A program made the position numbers and the translations under genes. From a virus: a DNA stretch of 64,000 nucleotides. Under the pieces are notes generated by a model that was given only the letters and a program-made list of their open reading frames with translations, was not told the DNA's origin and made no database searches. Numbering within the stretch: position 1 is the stretch's first letter; the number at the start of each line of letters is the position of its first letter. The stretch is from IMG/VR virus record IMGVR_UViG_3300031787_000093, positions 1 to 64,000 of that record; one strand, given 5' to 3'. This document shows positions 14,869 through 22,662 of this stretch, one piece after another.

Positions 14869-15009
14869 TTATTTCTTCTTCATCTTAGCTGCTTTTTCTG
14901 CCTTTTCTTTTTTCTTATAGGCAGCACTGTCTTCTTTTTCGACCTCAATCTTCATACCCTTAGGTACGCTGATAGTTTTGCCGTTGGATTTTTTTATAGT
15001 CTTTTTCAT
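14869..15009 (-). CDS. Very small basic protein (46 aa)
   Basis: A 46-residue frame MKKTIKKSNGKTISVPKG to KKK, lysine-rich with a central acidic patch (EVEKED). It fills exactly the gap between two genes, leaving one base on either side. No function recognised. Confidence 0.55.
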   Translation of the reverse strand: MKKTIKKSNGKTISVPKGMKIEVEKEDSAAYKKKEKAEKAAKMKKK

Positions 15010-15010
15010 G

Positions 15011-15322
15011 TTATGATCCTTTCTTCCATTTTTTACTTGGAGATGCAGTCTTACTCGGACTCCACTTTACTTTGTCAGCCCAATATGCAGCACTCATTTT
15101 TCCCTTGCCTATGTTCTTAGCATGGCGAGATTTGAATGCTTCACGTTGTCCTACTGTTTGATTTGTTTTAACGCCTTGTTGACCAAAGCGAATGGTCTTC
15201 ACTTGGTCTCCTTGCTTAGCCACAACAATGTGACTCTTGGTAGGATGTCCGGGTGTAGCCTTAGGTTTATTATAACCTGAGACCCCTGCCCTACTCAGCC
15301 GACTGTCCTTCTTTACTGCCAT
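15011..15322 (-). CDS. Conserved basic protein of Bacteroidota phages (103 aa)
   Basis: DSRLSRAGVSGYNKPKATPGHPTKSH, then VKTIRFGQQGV, EAFKSRHAKNIGKGKMSAAYWADKVKWSP: a well-conserved pattern in crAss-like and related phages with no assigned function. It is basic and probably a virion-associated or DNA-condensing protein. It overlaps the gene upstream by 32 bases. Confidence 0.75.
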   Translation of the reverse strand: MAVKKDSRLSRAGVSGYNKPKATPGHPTKSHIVVAKQGDQVKTIRFGQQGVKTNQTVGQREAFKSRHAKNIGKGKMSAAYWADKVKWSPSKTASPSKKWKKGS

Positions 15323-15515
15323 ATCGACTTGAGAATTTTTCTGCCACAGAACCTAGTCCATAAGCAATTGTACAGAACTCAACAGCTTCTACAACTCGCT
15401 CATTGTCGCTGGTAAACATAGCGACAACTAAGGAGATAAAGCCAATTGCACCAAGAACTCTTTTATGTGATACTCCCTCAGAGGAAGAAAACATATCTAT
15501 CATGAACTTTTTCAT
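15291..15515 (-). CDS. Two-helix membrane protein, holin candidate (74 aa)
   Basis: Two hydrophobic segments (RVLGAIGFISLVVAMF and AVEFCTIAYGLGSVAEKF) separated by a short charged turn, with charged N and C termini. Size and topology fit small class II-type holins. It overlaps the gene above by one base. The lectin-like and fibre genes lie upstream and lysis-type genes nearby. Confidence 0.5.
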   Translation of the reverse strand: MKKFMIDMFSSSEGVSHKRVLGAIGFISLVVAMFTSDNERVVEAVEFCTIAYGLGSVAEKFSSRYGSKEGQSAE

Positions 15516-15757
15516 TATTGAATAGGGGTTGGTTGAATAACTTCAAACTCTGCTGGCTCACCGAGTACAGCAACCAAAGAATCATCAAAAGGTATATACC
15601 AAAACTGAGGACTATTTAATTTTGCTAAATAGTAATCAGTCCAATTTTGTGTAACATCTTCAGGCGATTTTGGAATGCCATAGTAAGTATTACACGCTTT
15701 ACGAGCAGCAACTGCATCTTTTTCAGATGTGTATTTATATCCACTAATAAATGCCAT
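15515..15757 (-). CDS. Small protein of unknown function (80 aa)
   Basis: 80 residues: SEKDAVAARKACNTYYGIPKSPEDVTQNWTDYYLAK then WYIPFDDSLVAVLGEPAEF. The pattern recalls small proteins near phage fibre genes. Overlaps the lectin-like gene by 14 bases. No function recognised. Confidence 0.65.
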   Translation of the reverse strand: MAFISGYKYTSEKDAVAARKACNTYYGIPKSPEDVTQNWTDYYLAKLNSPQFWYIPFDDSLVAVLGEPAEFEVIQPTPIQ

Positions 15758-16595
15758 AACGAGAATTTATATTGCTATTAATCAATGAAATATTAGATAA
15801 TTTACTACTTCCGTAAGTTATAACTTCTGATACTTCACCGCTGAAAAAAGAACCTGTAGCTGGAGTTGGAGCACCAATAGTAAAGGGAAGACTACTTGGA
15901 CCATAAGGTAATCCTATTGTTTTAGAATTGGATGCACCATTGATATAAAAATACTGAGTTGACCCTTGTACAATACCAACTAAAAGAAAATGGTTTAGTG
16001 ATTTATTAACTTGTATGTCACTAGCTGAGGGAGCGGATTTTAATTCAAACAAAAACTTACCGGGTATTAAACCAAGTGCATATTGAAAACCATTAGCTGT
16101 AGCAAAGTCTGCACCACCACTAATGTAATTAAAAGTAGAAGTTGCTGTCGAATATGCTACTGCTATCATTGTAATTGGACCATTGTCAATAGGTAATGCT
16201 CCTGCTGTTGACATGGAATCATTGGTACCATCAAATAATATTGTCGGTTTACTATTTCTAGTTATTACAGAACCACTAGAAACAATCTGTGGTTGATTGG
16301 TACCAGTTGTCTGTGAAAGGTCCTGTGAAAAACCAGATTGGTCATACCACTTTGTTACAAAACCATTGTTAGAGCCTACAAATGAAGTTAACGCAGAAGT
16401 ATTTAATGCACCTGAAGCAGTAAAGCCAATATCCTGTTCTGTGTTGTCACTTGACCTACGAACACGAATAGCAGAACCTGTGTAATTATTGTTTAATTTC
16501 TGTAATGAATAAGCAGATGCTGCATCAGGAACTTCATCTAAAAAAAGAGGAGAACCTAAAGCACGGTTAGCAATATTTACACCAAATCTAATCAC
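15744..16595 (-). CDS. Lectin-like (concanavalin A/LamG-type) receptor-binding or tail protein (283 aa)
   Basis: GTG start right after the upstream stop (TAA GTG). The sequence AYSLQKLNNNYTGSAIRVRR, DIGFTASG, GFVTKWYDQSG, PTILFDGTNDSM, GEVSEVITYGS follows the jelly-roll fold of arabinofuranosidase-B-type/LamG-like domains, common in phage adhesins. A carbohydrate-binding role at the cell surface is likely; no glycosidase residues can be asserted. It is next to the tail fibre genes. Confidence 0.75.
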   Translation of the reverse strand: MIRFGVNIANRALGSPLFLDEVPDAASAYSLQKLNNNYTGSAIRVRRSSDNTEQDIGFTASGALNTSALTSFVGSNNGFVTKWYDQSGFSQDLSQTTGTNQPQIVSSGSVITRNSKPTILFDGTNDSMSTAGALPIDNGPITMIAVAYSTATSTFNYISGGADFATANGFQYALGLIPGKFLFELKSAPSASDIQVNKSLNHFLLVGIVQGSTQYFYINGASNSKTIGLPYGPSSLPFTIGAPTPATGSFFSGEVSEVITYGSSKLSNISLINSNINSRYGIY

Positions 16596-16886
16596 TTACT
16601 TAAAGTAAAAATATGCAACTACACTACCGCTGGTAAGCGTGATTGATGAAAAATATGATCCGTATGGTGCTGAAATAAGCATCCCGGTCTTCAATGTAAC
16701 ACCACTTAAGCCCATGGCTGACGTTACGTCAACACCTGCTGGGTTTAATACCTGTGCAACCACTGCGTCTGCGTTAACAACAAACGCCTGAATGTTATCA
16801 ACATTGGCACTTGTGTTACTTATAACTCGACATCCGGTTAATCCACCTTGGAAATCTAATGACCGGGAAAATACTTCTACTGGCAT
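16596..16886 (-). CDS. Small virion protein, probably fibre-associated (96 aa)
   Basis: 96 residues, low in charge, beta-rich (DNIQAFVVNADAVVAQVL, SSITLTSGSVVAYFYFK). Such composition is usual for small structural or decorating proteins. It lies between fibre and lectin genes. No family is recognised. Confidence 0.6.
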   Translation of the reverse strand: MPVEVFSRSLDFQGGLTGCRVISNTSANVDNIQAFVVNADAVVAQVLNPAGVDVTSAMGLSGVTLKTGMLISAPYGSYFSSITLTSGSVVAYFYFK

Positions 16887-16922
16887 GGTTTTAATTTATA
16901 ACAAATTAAATATAAAATCTAT

Positions 16923-17183
16923 TTAAAAACAAGCTAATGCCTGTGCCTTAACCAGTATGGTTAATTGGTCATTGTCTTTGATAAAATTCTTCAAAGTCTC
17001 TGAGTCCGAAGGATCTAGCTCCAAAGGTTCTCCCTTGTGAAGTTTCTGAGCCCAATGGAAATACTTCAAAGCATCTCCTTTAGAACCGTTAACTAACATT
17101 TGAGCAACCAATTTACCCATGTTTGCGTCTGGTAATTCAACTCCATCCAATCCAAGGATGGGCACATTCATATTTATTTTCAT
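16923..17183 (-). CDS. Small protein, possible fibre chaperone (86 aa)
   Basis: 86 residues: VPILGLDGVELPDANMGKLVAQMLVNGSKGDALKYFHWAQKL then LKNFIKDNDQLTILVKAQAL. The soluble alpha-helical pattern differs from the neighbouring beta-rich structural proteins. Assembly chaperones often sit next to fibre genes, but this is inference. Overlaps the gene upstream by four bases. Confidence 0.6.
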   Translation of the reverse strand: MKINMNVPILGLDGVELPDANMGKLVAQMLVNGSKGDALKYFHWAQKLHKGEPLELDPSDSETLKNFIKDNDQLTILVKAQALACF

Positions 17184-17470
17184 ATTTTAGTAAAATTTAA
17201 TTGATTTAAAGCCCAGTCAATTGGGTAATTATCATCTGTTCCCCACTGAGCGTATTCAGTTTCTGTCATTTCTAAATTTCCTTCTAGTAAAATTGTACCT
17301 AACTTTTTTGTTGGTTGCTCGTCTGATTCAGCTGCAGGAATTACTACCTCTGAATAAATTGACCAATAAAAAGTAGGAGTTGTTCCGGGAAGAGGTAGAT
17401 TCAAAAGTGTCAAATTAAAATACTTTGCTACGCCTCTTGTTGGAACATTTACATCTTGTATCCGTATCAT
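17180..17470 (-). CDS. Fibre-associated protein of unknown function (96 aa)
   Basis: The start at 17470 (MIRIQDVNVPTRG) is preferred over an upstream TTG-type start because TAACTTTG lies five bases before it with a TTG 20 bases further. Beta-rich (AKYFNLTLLNLPL, FYWSIYSEVVIP). No family recognised. It directly follows the tail fibre gene. Confidence 0.6.
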   Translation of the reverse strand: MIRIQDVNVPTRGVAKYFNLTLLNLPLPGTTPTFYWSIYSEVVIPAAESDEQPTKKLGTILLEGNLEMTETEYAQWGTDDNYPIDWALNQLNFTKI

Positions 17471-17475
17471 ACTAA

Positions 17476-17506
17476 CAAAGTTATAAATTAAATTAGATTC
17501 GCCCAA
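17476..17506 (-). promoter_or_regulatory. Bacteroidota-type promoter candidate before the 17470 gene
   Basis: On the minus strand: TTG (17504-17506), 20 bases, TAACTTTG (17476-17483), five bases, ATG. Fits TTG-N17-23-TAnnTTTG. A start site there would fall at or next to the start codon. Confidence 0.45.
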
Positions 17507-20500
17507 GCACCGTTTTCAAATCCTCTAAACTTGTTCGTTGCTGTATTATAATAAATGTCTCCGTTAGCTGAGTTTGCGACACCGGGATCAGCAGCCAAAC
17601 CTGCTACACGCAACACTCCGTTCTGTAAACGTAATGCTACTGAATCAACCCCTGTAAATGCACCAAGAGTAAATGTAGGTTGAATATCCACAGCAACCAA
17701 TACATCGTTGTTTGCTGCTGCTACAATGGTATTGTTAAAGTGCACACCACGACCCAATGCTCCACTTGCAGTCATACTTCCAGTCGTGGTTAAAAGACCA
17801 TCTGCACGCAGAGTAAGTTTATCGTTATTGTTTGAGTCTCTATGTCTTAAAATAAAACTAGTGCTATTAGAAGTTCTTCCTCTTACACCAAATTCTGTAT
17901 CACTATTGGGAGGGGTGTTTGTAGTTACTCCAAAGTTAATAAATATACCTTGACCACGACCAGCAACATCTGTATCCAATAAAATAGGCTTGTATGAAGG
18001 CGATGTACCGTTACCATAATTGTAACCGCAAAACTGAGTGTAGGTTGTATTGTTATAAGGGAAGATAAATCCTGAGGCCGAACCACCACCTTGACCACAA
18101 CCAAAGAATGCGTATGTACTATTTCTAAAGTCCATAATTGATTCACCTGCTCCGTTTTGCACTTCAAATATTCTCGTTGCAACGAGTGAATCTGTTCCTC
18201 TTATAAATAAATTACCGCTTACTTGAAGTTTTTGCCCAGAATCCGTAGTCTTATTTATTACTACGTTACCATTTGCAAAGATTCTCATCCGTTCGGTATT
18301 GTTAGTACCCATTACAAAATTGGTACTTGAAAATGTTCCTAATAAGAATGAACCTGTTCCTGATAAGTTTGCCAATAAGGATGCACTACGAGCAAGTGCA
18401 ATACCCATTTGACTTCCTGTAGCAGCAGAACCAAACACTCGATATACTACGTTGTCTGTTTGGTCGTTTTGTGCTACCCAAGCAGCCGAAGCATTTGTAC
18501 CACCAGCAGTAATACGAGCGAAGATGTTTGCGTTGGCAGAATCTACAATATGTAATTTTTCTGTGGGTGATGCAATACCAATACCAACCCTATTGTTTGT
18601 AGCATCTACAACCAAGGTGTCTGTGTCTACGGTCAAACCACCAACAGTAATTGAGTTAGTAGTAGTGTTACCAGCTGTAGTTACTTGGTCTAAGGTTGGA
18701 GTTGGTCCTCCACCACCTGTACCATTGGAAGCAGCAGTAATTCTACCTTGTGCATCTACAGTAATGTCAGCACTTGTATAAGAGCCGGGAACAACTGCTG
18801 TATTTGCCAAGTCTATTGTACCACTAGTGGTTATAGTACCTCCATTTAATCCTGTACCTGCGGTAATAGAAGTAACAGTACCAGACCCCCCAGCTGTGCC
18901 ATTAGAAGCAGCGGTAATTCTACCCTTAGAATCTACAGTGATGTTAGCATTTGTATACGATCCGGGGGTAACTGCTGTATTCGCTAAAGTAGCTGTGATT
19001 GCAGTAGTACCCGAACCTGTTACATCACCGCTCAAGGTGATGGTTTGGTTGGCTGTCAAGTAAGATACATTCGATCCCGAAGTTACGAGCCCCTTTGCAT
19101 TTACGGTAACATTATTATACGTACCAGCAGTAACACCGCTATTTGCTAACGTGACAGTGATTGCAGTAGTTCCAGAACCAGTTGCATCGCCACTCAAAGT
19201 AATGGTTTGGTTGCCAGAAATACGAGCATTGACTTGCCCTTGAAGTTTTTCGATTGCAACCTCAAGTGAGTCAGTATTTACAACAGAAGTATTTGATCCT
19301 GTTACAAACCCAGTAATTACCTGTGCATAGAAATCAGTAATCCCATAGCCAGAAATCGTGGTAGGATTTGTACCAGCCGTCACACGACCTTTAGCATCTA
19401 CTGTCACAGAACGATATGTACCTGCTGTAACTCCACTATTAGCGAGAGTAACTGCAATAGATGTTGTTCCGCTACCTGTGGCATCACCAGTTAAACTGAT
19501 GGTTTGGTTGCCTGTTAAATACGTATTGGTATCTAAAGCAAATGTACCTGCTGCAGTCATCTTAACAAAAGATGTAGAAACAAAGGTCAAACCTGCCAAA
19601 GAAGTCAAGTTGGTTGCCAATGGCTGACCACCCAAACCTGCCAATGTATAGTTTGGAATATTAAGAGTATTGGAAGTTAAAGTTGCAGCACCGCTTGACC
19701 CTGTTGTGGTCAAAGAAGTAATACGATTTGTATATGCTGTATCCCAGTTTGTCTGAGATGTAGTTGTTGGTAAAGCATAACCCGATGCAAAGGTTACAGC
19801 CAGTGTACCTGAGGTAGTAATCGGAGACCCACTCACAGAGAATCCTGTAGGTACACTCATTGCAACGGAGGTCACCGTTCCACTACCGCCACCGCCACCA
19901 CCAGTACCATTTGACGCAGCTGTTATGCGACCTTTGGAATCAACTGTTATGTTCGCATTTGTATACGACCCAGCAGTTACACCAGTATTGGCAAGAGTAA
20001 CCGTAATTGCAGTTGTTCCAGAACCAGTTGCGTCACCACTTAACGTAATTGTTTGGTTAGTGGTTAAAAAGTTTGGTGTCCAGTTTTCCCAATATTGCTG
20101 AGTACTATTGTAACGCAACAACTGATTATTGGCAGGAGAAGTGATTACGACATCGTGCAATTCATTAATCTCATAACCATTCTTAATAAGAATAACTATT
20201 CTACCTAATGTAGGGTGCGATCTTGCAACATAACCTAAAAATACAGCGTGATCGGGCTCAGAGGGAACTGTTGTAGTCCATCCTCCTGCTGTAGTTGGAG
20301 ATAACCACAAAGCATCACCTGCTGCAAATGCAGATGTATTTAAATCGTGCAATGTTCCTGCACAAGCAACAAATCCATCTGCATTATTGGCAATATCTGC
20401 AACAACAAATCCAAATGTCTTGGAAGAAGTTGCCTCAGAATTTGCTTGAGCACGAACAGCATTTGGTCTGTTTCCAGTTGCTCCACTAAGGTATACTACA

Positions 20501-20859
20501 GTGCCCTTAGTCATTGTAGTTCCTGTGGAATTTCGTACTATAATTTGAGTGGTTTCGGCTGCATCTACGGTCCCATCATTATCATAATCATATACTGCTT
20601 TGAGCATGTCACCAGCAGTGTAACCTAAGGCACCATTTACATCTGTTGCTGTGAGAATTACAGCTCCTGTTCGACCATTAAATGAAGTAACTGCACTGCT
20701 ACTTCCGGGAGCAACTAGTAGTTTTATATTTTCAGCAATTCTACGAAGGCGTTGCTCTTTTTCCCGGTATAGAATATTTTTTGTAGTGTCATACAGTCGC
20801 TTGTTTTCAATAGCAAGCGACAATATACTGGATGCTATGATTTCAGCTTCCGTAGCCAC
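17488..20859 (-). CDS. Tail fibre protein with tandem repeats (1123 aa)
   Basis: The N-terminal 75 residues are helical with a SFNGRTGAVILTATDVNGALGYT segment, found in many phage fibres. The middle (about residues 260-720) holds five copies of a roughly 50-residue unit built on NQTITLSGDATGSGTTAI, VTLANTGVTAG and ITVDSKGRITAASNG, probably forming a triple beta-helix shaft. The C-terminal third is non-repetitive, ending in ADPGVANSANGDIYYNTATNKFRGFENGAWANLI, a typical knob end. It should be a trimeric host-recognition fibre. The repeats also exist at DNA level and may drive length changes by recombination. Confidence 0.85.
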   Translation of the reverse strand: MATEAEIIASSILSLAIENKRLYDTTKNILYREKEQRLRRIAENIKLLVAPGSSSAVTSFNGRTGAVILTATDVNGALGYTAGDMLKAVYDYDNDGTVDAAETTQIIVRNSTGTTMTKGTVVYLSGATGNRPNAVRAQANSEATSSKTFGFVVADIANNADGFVACAGTLHDLNTSAFAAGDALWLSPTTAGGWTTTVPSEPDHAVFLGYVARSHPTLGRIVILIKNGYEINELHDVVITSPANNQLLRYNSTQQYWENWTPNFLTTNQTITLSGDATGSGTTAITVTLANTGVTAGSYTNANITVDSKGRITAASNGTGGGGGGSGTVTSVAMSVPTGFSVSGSPITTSGTLAVTFASGYALPTTTSQTNWDTAYTNRITSLTTTGSSGAATLTSNTLNIPNYTLAGLGGQPLATNLTSLAGLTFVSTSFVKMTAAGTFALDTNTYLTGNQTISLTGDATGSGTTSIAVTLANSGVTAGTYRSVTVDAKGRVTAGTNPTTISGYGITDFYAQVITGFVTGSNTSVVNTDSLEVAIEKLQGQVNARISGNQTITLSGDATGSGTTAITVTLANSGVTAGTYNNVTVNAKGLVTSGSNVSYLTANQTITLSGDVTGSGTTAITATLANTAVTPGSYTNANITVDSKGRITAASNGTAGGSGTVTSITAGTGLNGGTITTSGTIDLANTAVVPGSYTSADITVDAQGRITAASNGTGGGGPTPTLDQVTTAGNTTTNSITVGGLTVDTDTLVVDATNNRVGIGIASPTEKLHIVDSANANIFARITAGGTNASAAWVAQNDQTDNVVYRVFGSAATGSQMGIALARSASLLANLSGTGSFLLGTFSSTNFVMGTNNTERMRIFANGNVVINKTTDSGQKLQVSGNLFIRGTDSLVATRIFEVQNGAGESIMDFRNSTYAFFGCGQGGGSASGFIFPYNNTTYTQFCGYNYGNGTSPSYKPILLDTDVAGRGQGIFINFGVTTNTPPNSDTEFGVRGRTSNSTSFILRHRDSNNNDKLTLRADGLLTTTGSMTASGALGRGVHFNNTIVAAANNDVLVAVDIQPTFTLGAFTGVDSVALRLQNGVLRVAGLAADPGVANSANGDIYYNTATNKFRGFENGAWANLI

Positions 20860-20863
20860 AGGA

Positions 20864-21451
20864 TTAAACTATGTCTTTTGATTCAATCAAAGTATAAGTA
20901 AATGAGTTTCCGTGGACCTTTGAAGCTTTCTTACAGATTCTCATAAACTCATCGAAGTCTTTCACACGTTTAAAAACCTGACACCCTTCAGACCACCGCT
21001 CCACCCACGTAGAATCTAAACCAGCTTTGTGAATATTAATACCATAAACACCTTCCGTAGTTACATCTACATCGTATTCCATGTCACGATCATTATCTCT
21101 ATAGACTTTTATATTAGCTTTTTGTCCTAAAGCTTCGTACTTGCCTTGGTGTAATCTAATCATGTGTGAACCGGGGTACTGTCCGGGAACTACCCTAGCT
21201 ATACCGCCAATCTTGTTACCAGTAACCATGGGAGCCTTACCGGGATCAGTGGTAGCATTCCAAATAAAAAACTGCCAAATGCCATTGATCTTGTAAGAAA
21301 TAGTTAACCAGTCATCAAACAAGTTAGTTACTTTATTTCCGGGGGTACTGTTTCTGATACCTATAATATTTACGTTCAAGTCTCCGTTTTCAAAGTACTT
21401 GTACCCTTTTGCTTTTACAGCTTTTTCTACTTGCTCTCTAGTATAGTTCAT
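20864..21451 (-). CDS. L,D-transpeptidase-like (YkuD-type) protein, lysis or wall-processing candidate (195 aa)
   Basis: The C-terminal half has YGINIHKAG...WVERWSEGCQVF, with histidine and SxGC spaced as in the YkuD catalytic motif (H-x14-17-S/T-H-G-C-x-N), although the histidine before GC is replaced. Upstream PGQYPGSHMIRLHQGKYEALG and RDNDRDMEYD fit a beta-rich enzyme fold. Proteins like this occur in Bacteroidota phages where other endolysins are absent. I infer peptidoglycan processing by a cysteine mechanism; the substrate is not known. No signal peptide. Confidence 0.55.
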   Translation of the reverse strand: MNYTREQVEKAVKAKGYKYFENGDLNVNIIGIRNSTPGNKVTNLFDDWLTISYKINGIWQFFIWNATTDPGKAPMVTGNKIGGIARVVPGQYPGSHMIRLHQGKYEALGQKANIKVYRDNDRDMEYDVDVTTEGVYGINIHKAGLDSTWVERWSEGCQVFKRVKDFDEFMRICKKASKVHGNSFTYTLIESKDIV

Positions 21452-21462
21452 AATATATTATT

Positions 21463-22083
21463 TTAGGTTCCTCCAGCATCTAAATAATCGGGTATTCCAT
21501 CGCCATCAGTATCTATCGGATTGCTAGGGTCTGGACCAGCCTCAAGGTTATCAGGTATACCGTCTCCATCTGAATCCCAATCCAAGTAGTTCGGAATGGT
21601 ATCGCCATCTGCATCTCCAACCCCTTCAACAGAGTCAGGAATAGTATCACCATCGGTATCAATGATCGGAGGTTCTATTCCTCCTCCACCTCCTTCTCCA
21701 CCGCCTTCTTCTGGGTCAGGGATTACTTCACCGCCACCAGTTCCAACATCAGGGGTTCCATCTCCATCACCGTCAACCAAATACTCTTGACCTGTCACAC
21801 TCAAAACAAAGTTATTGTACTCTGCAGTTGTGACAACTGGATTTACTCCACAAACTCCAGCAGATAAACCTAAAAGTTGATTTACTTCATCTGAAGTTAA
21901 ATAACCAGCGTGGTCAATGGCAAAAAGATACTTCAAAGCATCCTTTTGATTTTTAATTTTACCCTCACAAGGAACATCGTACTTAGCAGATTCCTGCAGT
22001 GCAAGTTCACTGGTACCAATAAATTTAGTTAAGAATATTTTAGACTTAACTAACCCTTCGATTTGTAATGCAGTAAGTGCCAT
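21463..22083 (-). CDS. Virion-associated protein with calcium-binding DxDGDGxxD repeats (206 aa)
   Basis: The ATG at 22083 ([10 protein letters not shown]) overlaps the upstream stop as TAATG. Residues 1-105 are a mostly helical domain with two cysteines. A Gly/Glu-rich linker follows, then at least four repeats of the thrombospondin type 3 / dockerin-like kind ([36 protein letters not shown]), which bind calcium and form extended rigid structures. Likely a cell-surface-facing tail component. Confidence 0.7.
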   Translation of the reverse strand: MALTALQIEGLVKSKIFLTKFIGTSELALQESAKYDVPCEGKIKNQKDALKYLFAIDHAGYLTSDEVNQLLGLSAGVCGVNPVVTTAEYNNFVLSVTGQEYLVDGDGDGTPDVGTGGGEVIPDPEEGGGEGGGGGIEPPIIDTDGDTIPDSVEGVGDADGDTIPNYLDWDSDGDGIPDNLEAGPDPSNPIDTDGDGIPDYLDAGGT

Positions 22084-22631
22084 TAGCAACCACAACTTCC
22101 AGACAACCCTGTGTTTCCACAGCCAGCAACCAAATCATTAAACTCCCCCAATAAAGTTTGAGCCAATGTCCATTGCTGCGAATCTTCAGCTAGAACCATT
22201 TTGTCGTAGATGAATTTCAACTCTTCAAAATTTACATTGTTTTGCAAGGCTAGCTGAGCTAAAGTAGCTTTAGCTGCTTCATATCTCAGGAAGTAAAAAG
22301 TCTCAGCTGGAATAGCCGTTGGACTAGCTGTAAAAGTAGTAACTACTTCGTACAACCCATCTGGAACTGTTGGTAACTGAGTAAAGATATCAACTTGTCT
22401 GTACGCAGCAGTCCAAAAAGTTGACGTATACAACCCGGTAATGGTGTCAGCAACTGTTTGACCCGGTCTCTTTACCGTACAGGCTATAGCACTAACGGAA
22501 GCTCGTGTTGCATTACCTCCAGCACCACCCCATCCTTCAGGGTTGGTCGTAGCATTGTAATCGCCAGTCACATCGCTCAATAGCATTGTGTACTGACCGT
22601 TTACAACATCAAGTTTAACATTAAGTGGCAT
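22083..22631 (-). CDS. Structural protein of unknown function (182 aa)
   Basis: 182 residues: a beta-rich N-terminal two thirds ([32 protein letters not shown]) and a helical C terminus ending [12 protein letters not shown], with four cysteines. It lies between the giant internal protein and the calcium-repeat protein, so a tail or adaptor role is likely. TAATTTTG is four bases before the ATG. Confidence 0.65.
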   Translation of the reverse strand: MPLNVKLDVVNGQYTMLLSDVTGDYNATTNPEGWGGAGGNATRASVSAIACTVKRPGQTVADTITGLYTSTFWTAAYRQVDIFTQLPTVPDGLYEVVTTFTASPTAIPAETFYFLRYEAAKATLAQLALQNNVNFEELKFIYDKMVLAEDSQQWTLAQTLLGEFNDLVAGCGNTGLSGSCGC

Positions 22632-22635
22632 AGTT

Positions 22636-22643
22636 CAAAATTA
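22636..22643 (-). promoter_or_regulatory. TAATTTTG element four bases before the start codon
   Basis: A TAnnTTTG match followed by AACT and the ATG of the 22083-22631 gene on the minus strand, in the 31-base gap after the giant gene. The nearest TTG upstream is 24 bases away, so the match is partial. Confidence 0.35.
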
Positions 22644-22662
22644 ATAATTATTTTTCATAAAA

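Noticed and set aside
18452-19627. Long + frames opposite the tail fibre gene
   Set aside because: They are antisense shadows of the repeated fibre sequence, with no leader or overlap with real neighbours.
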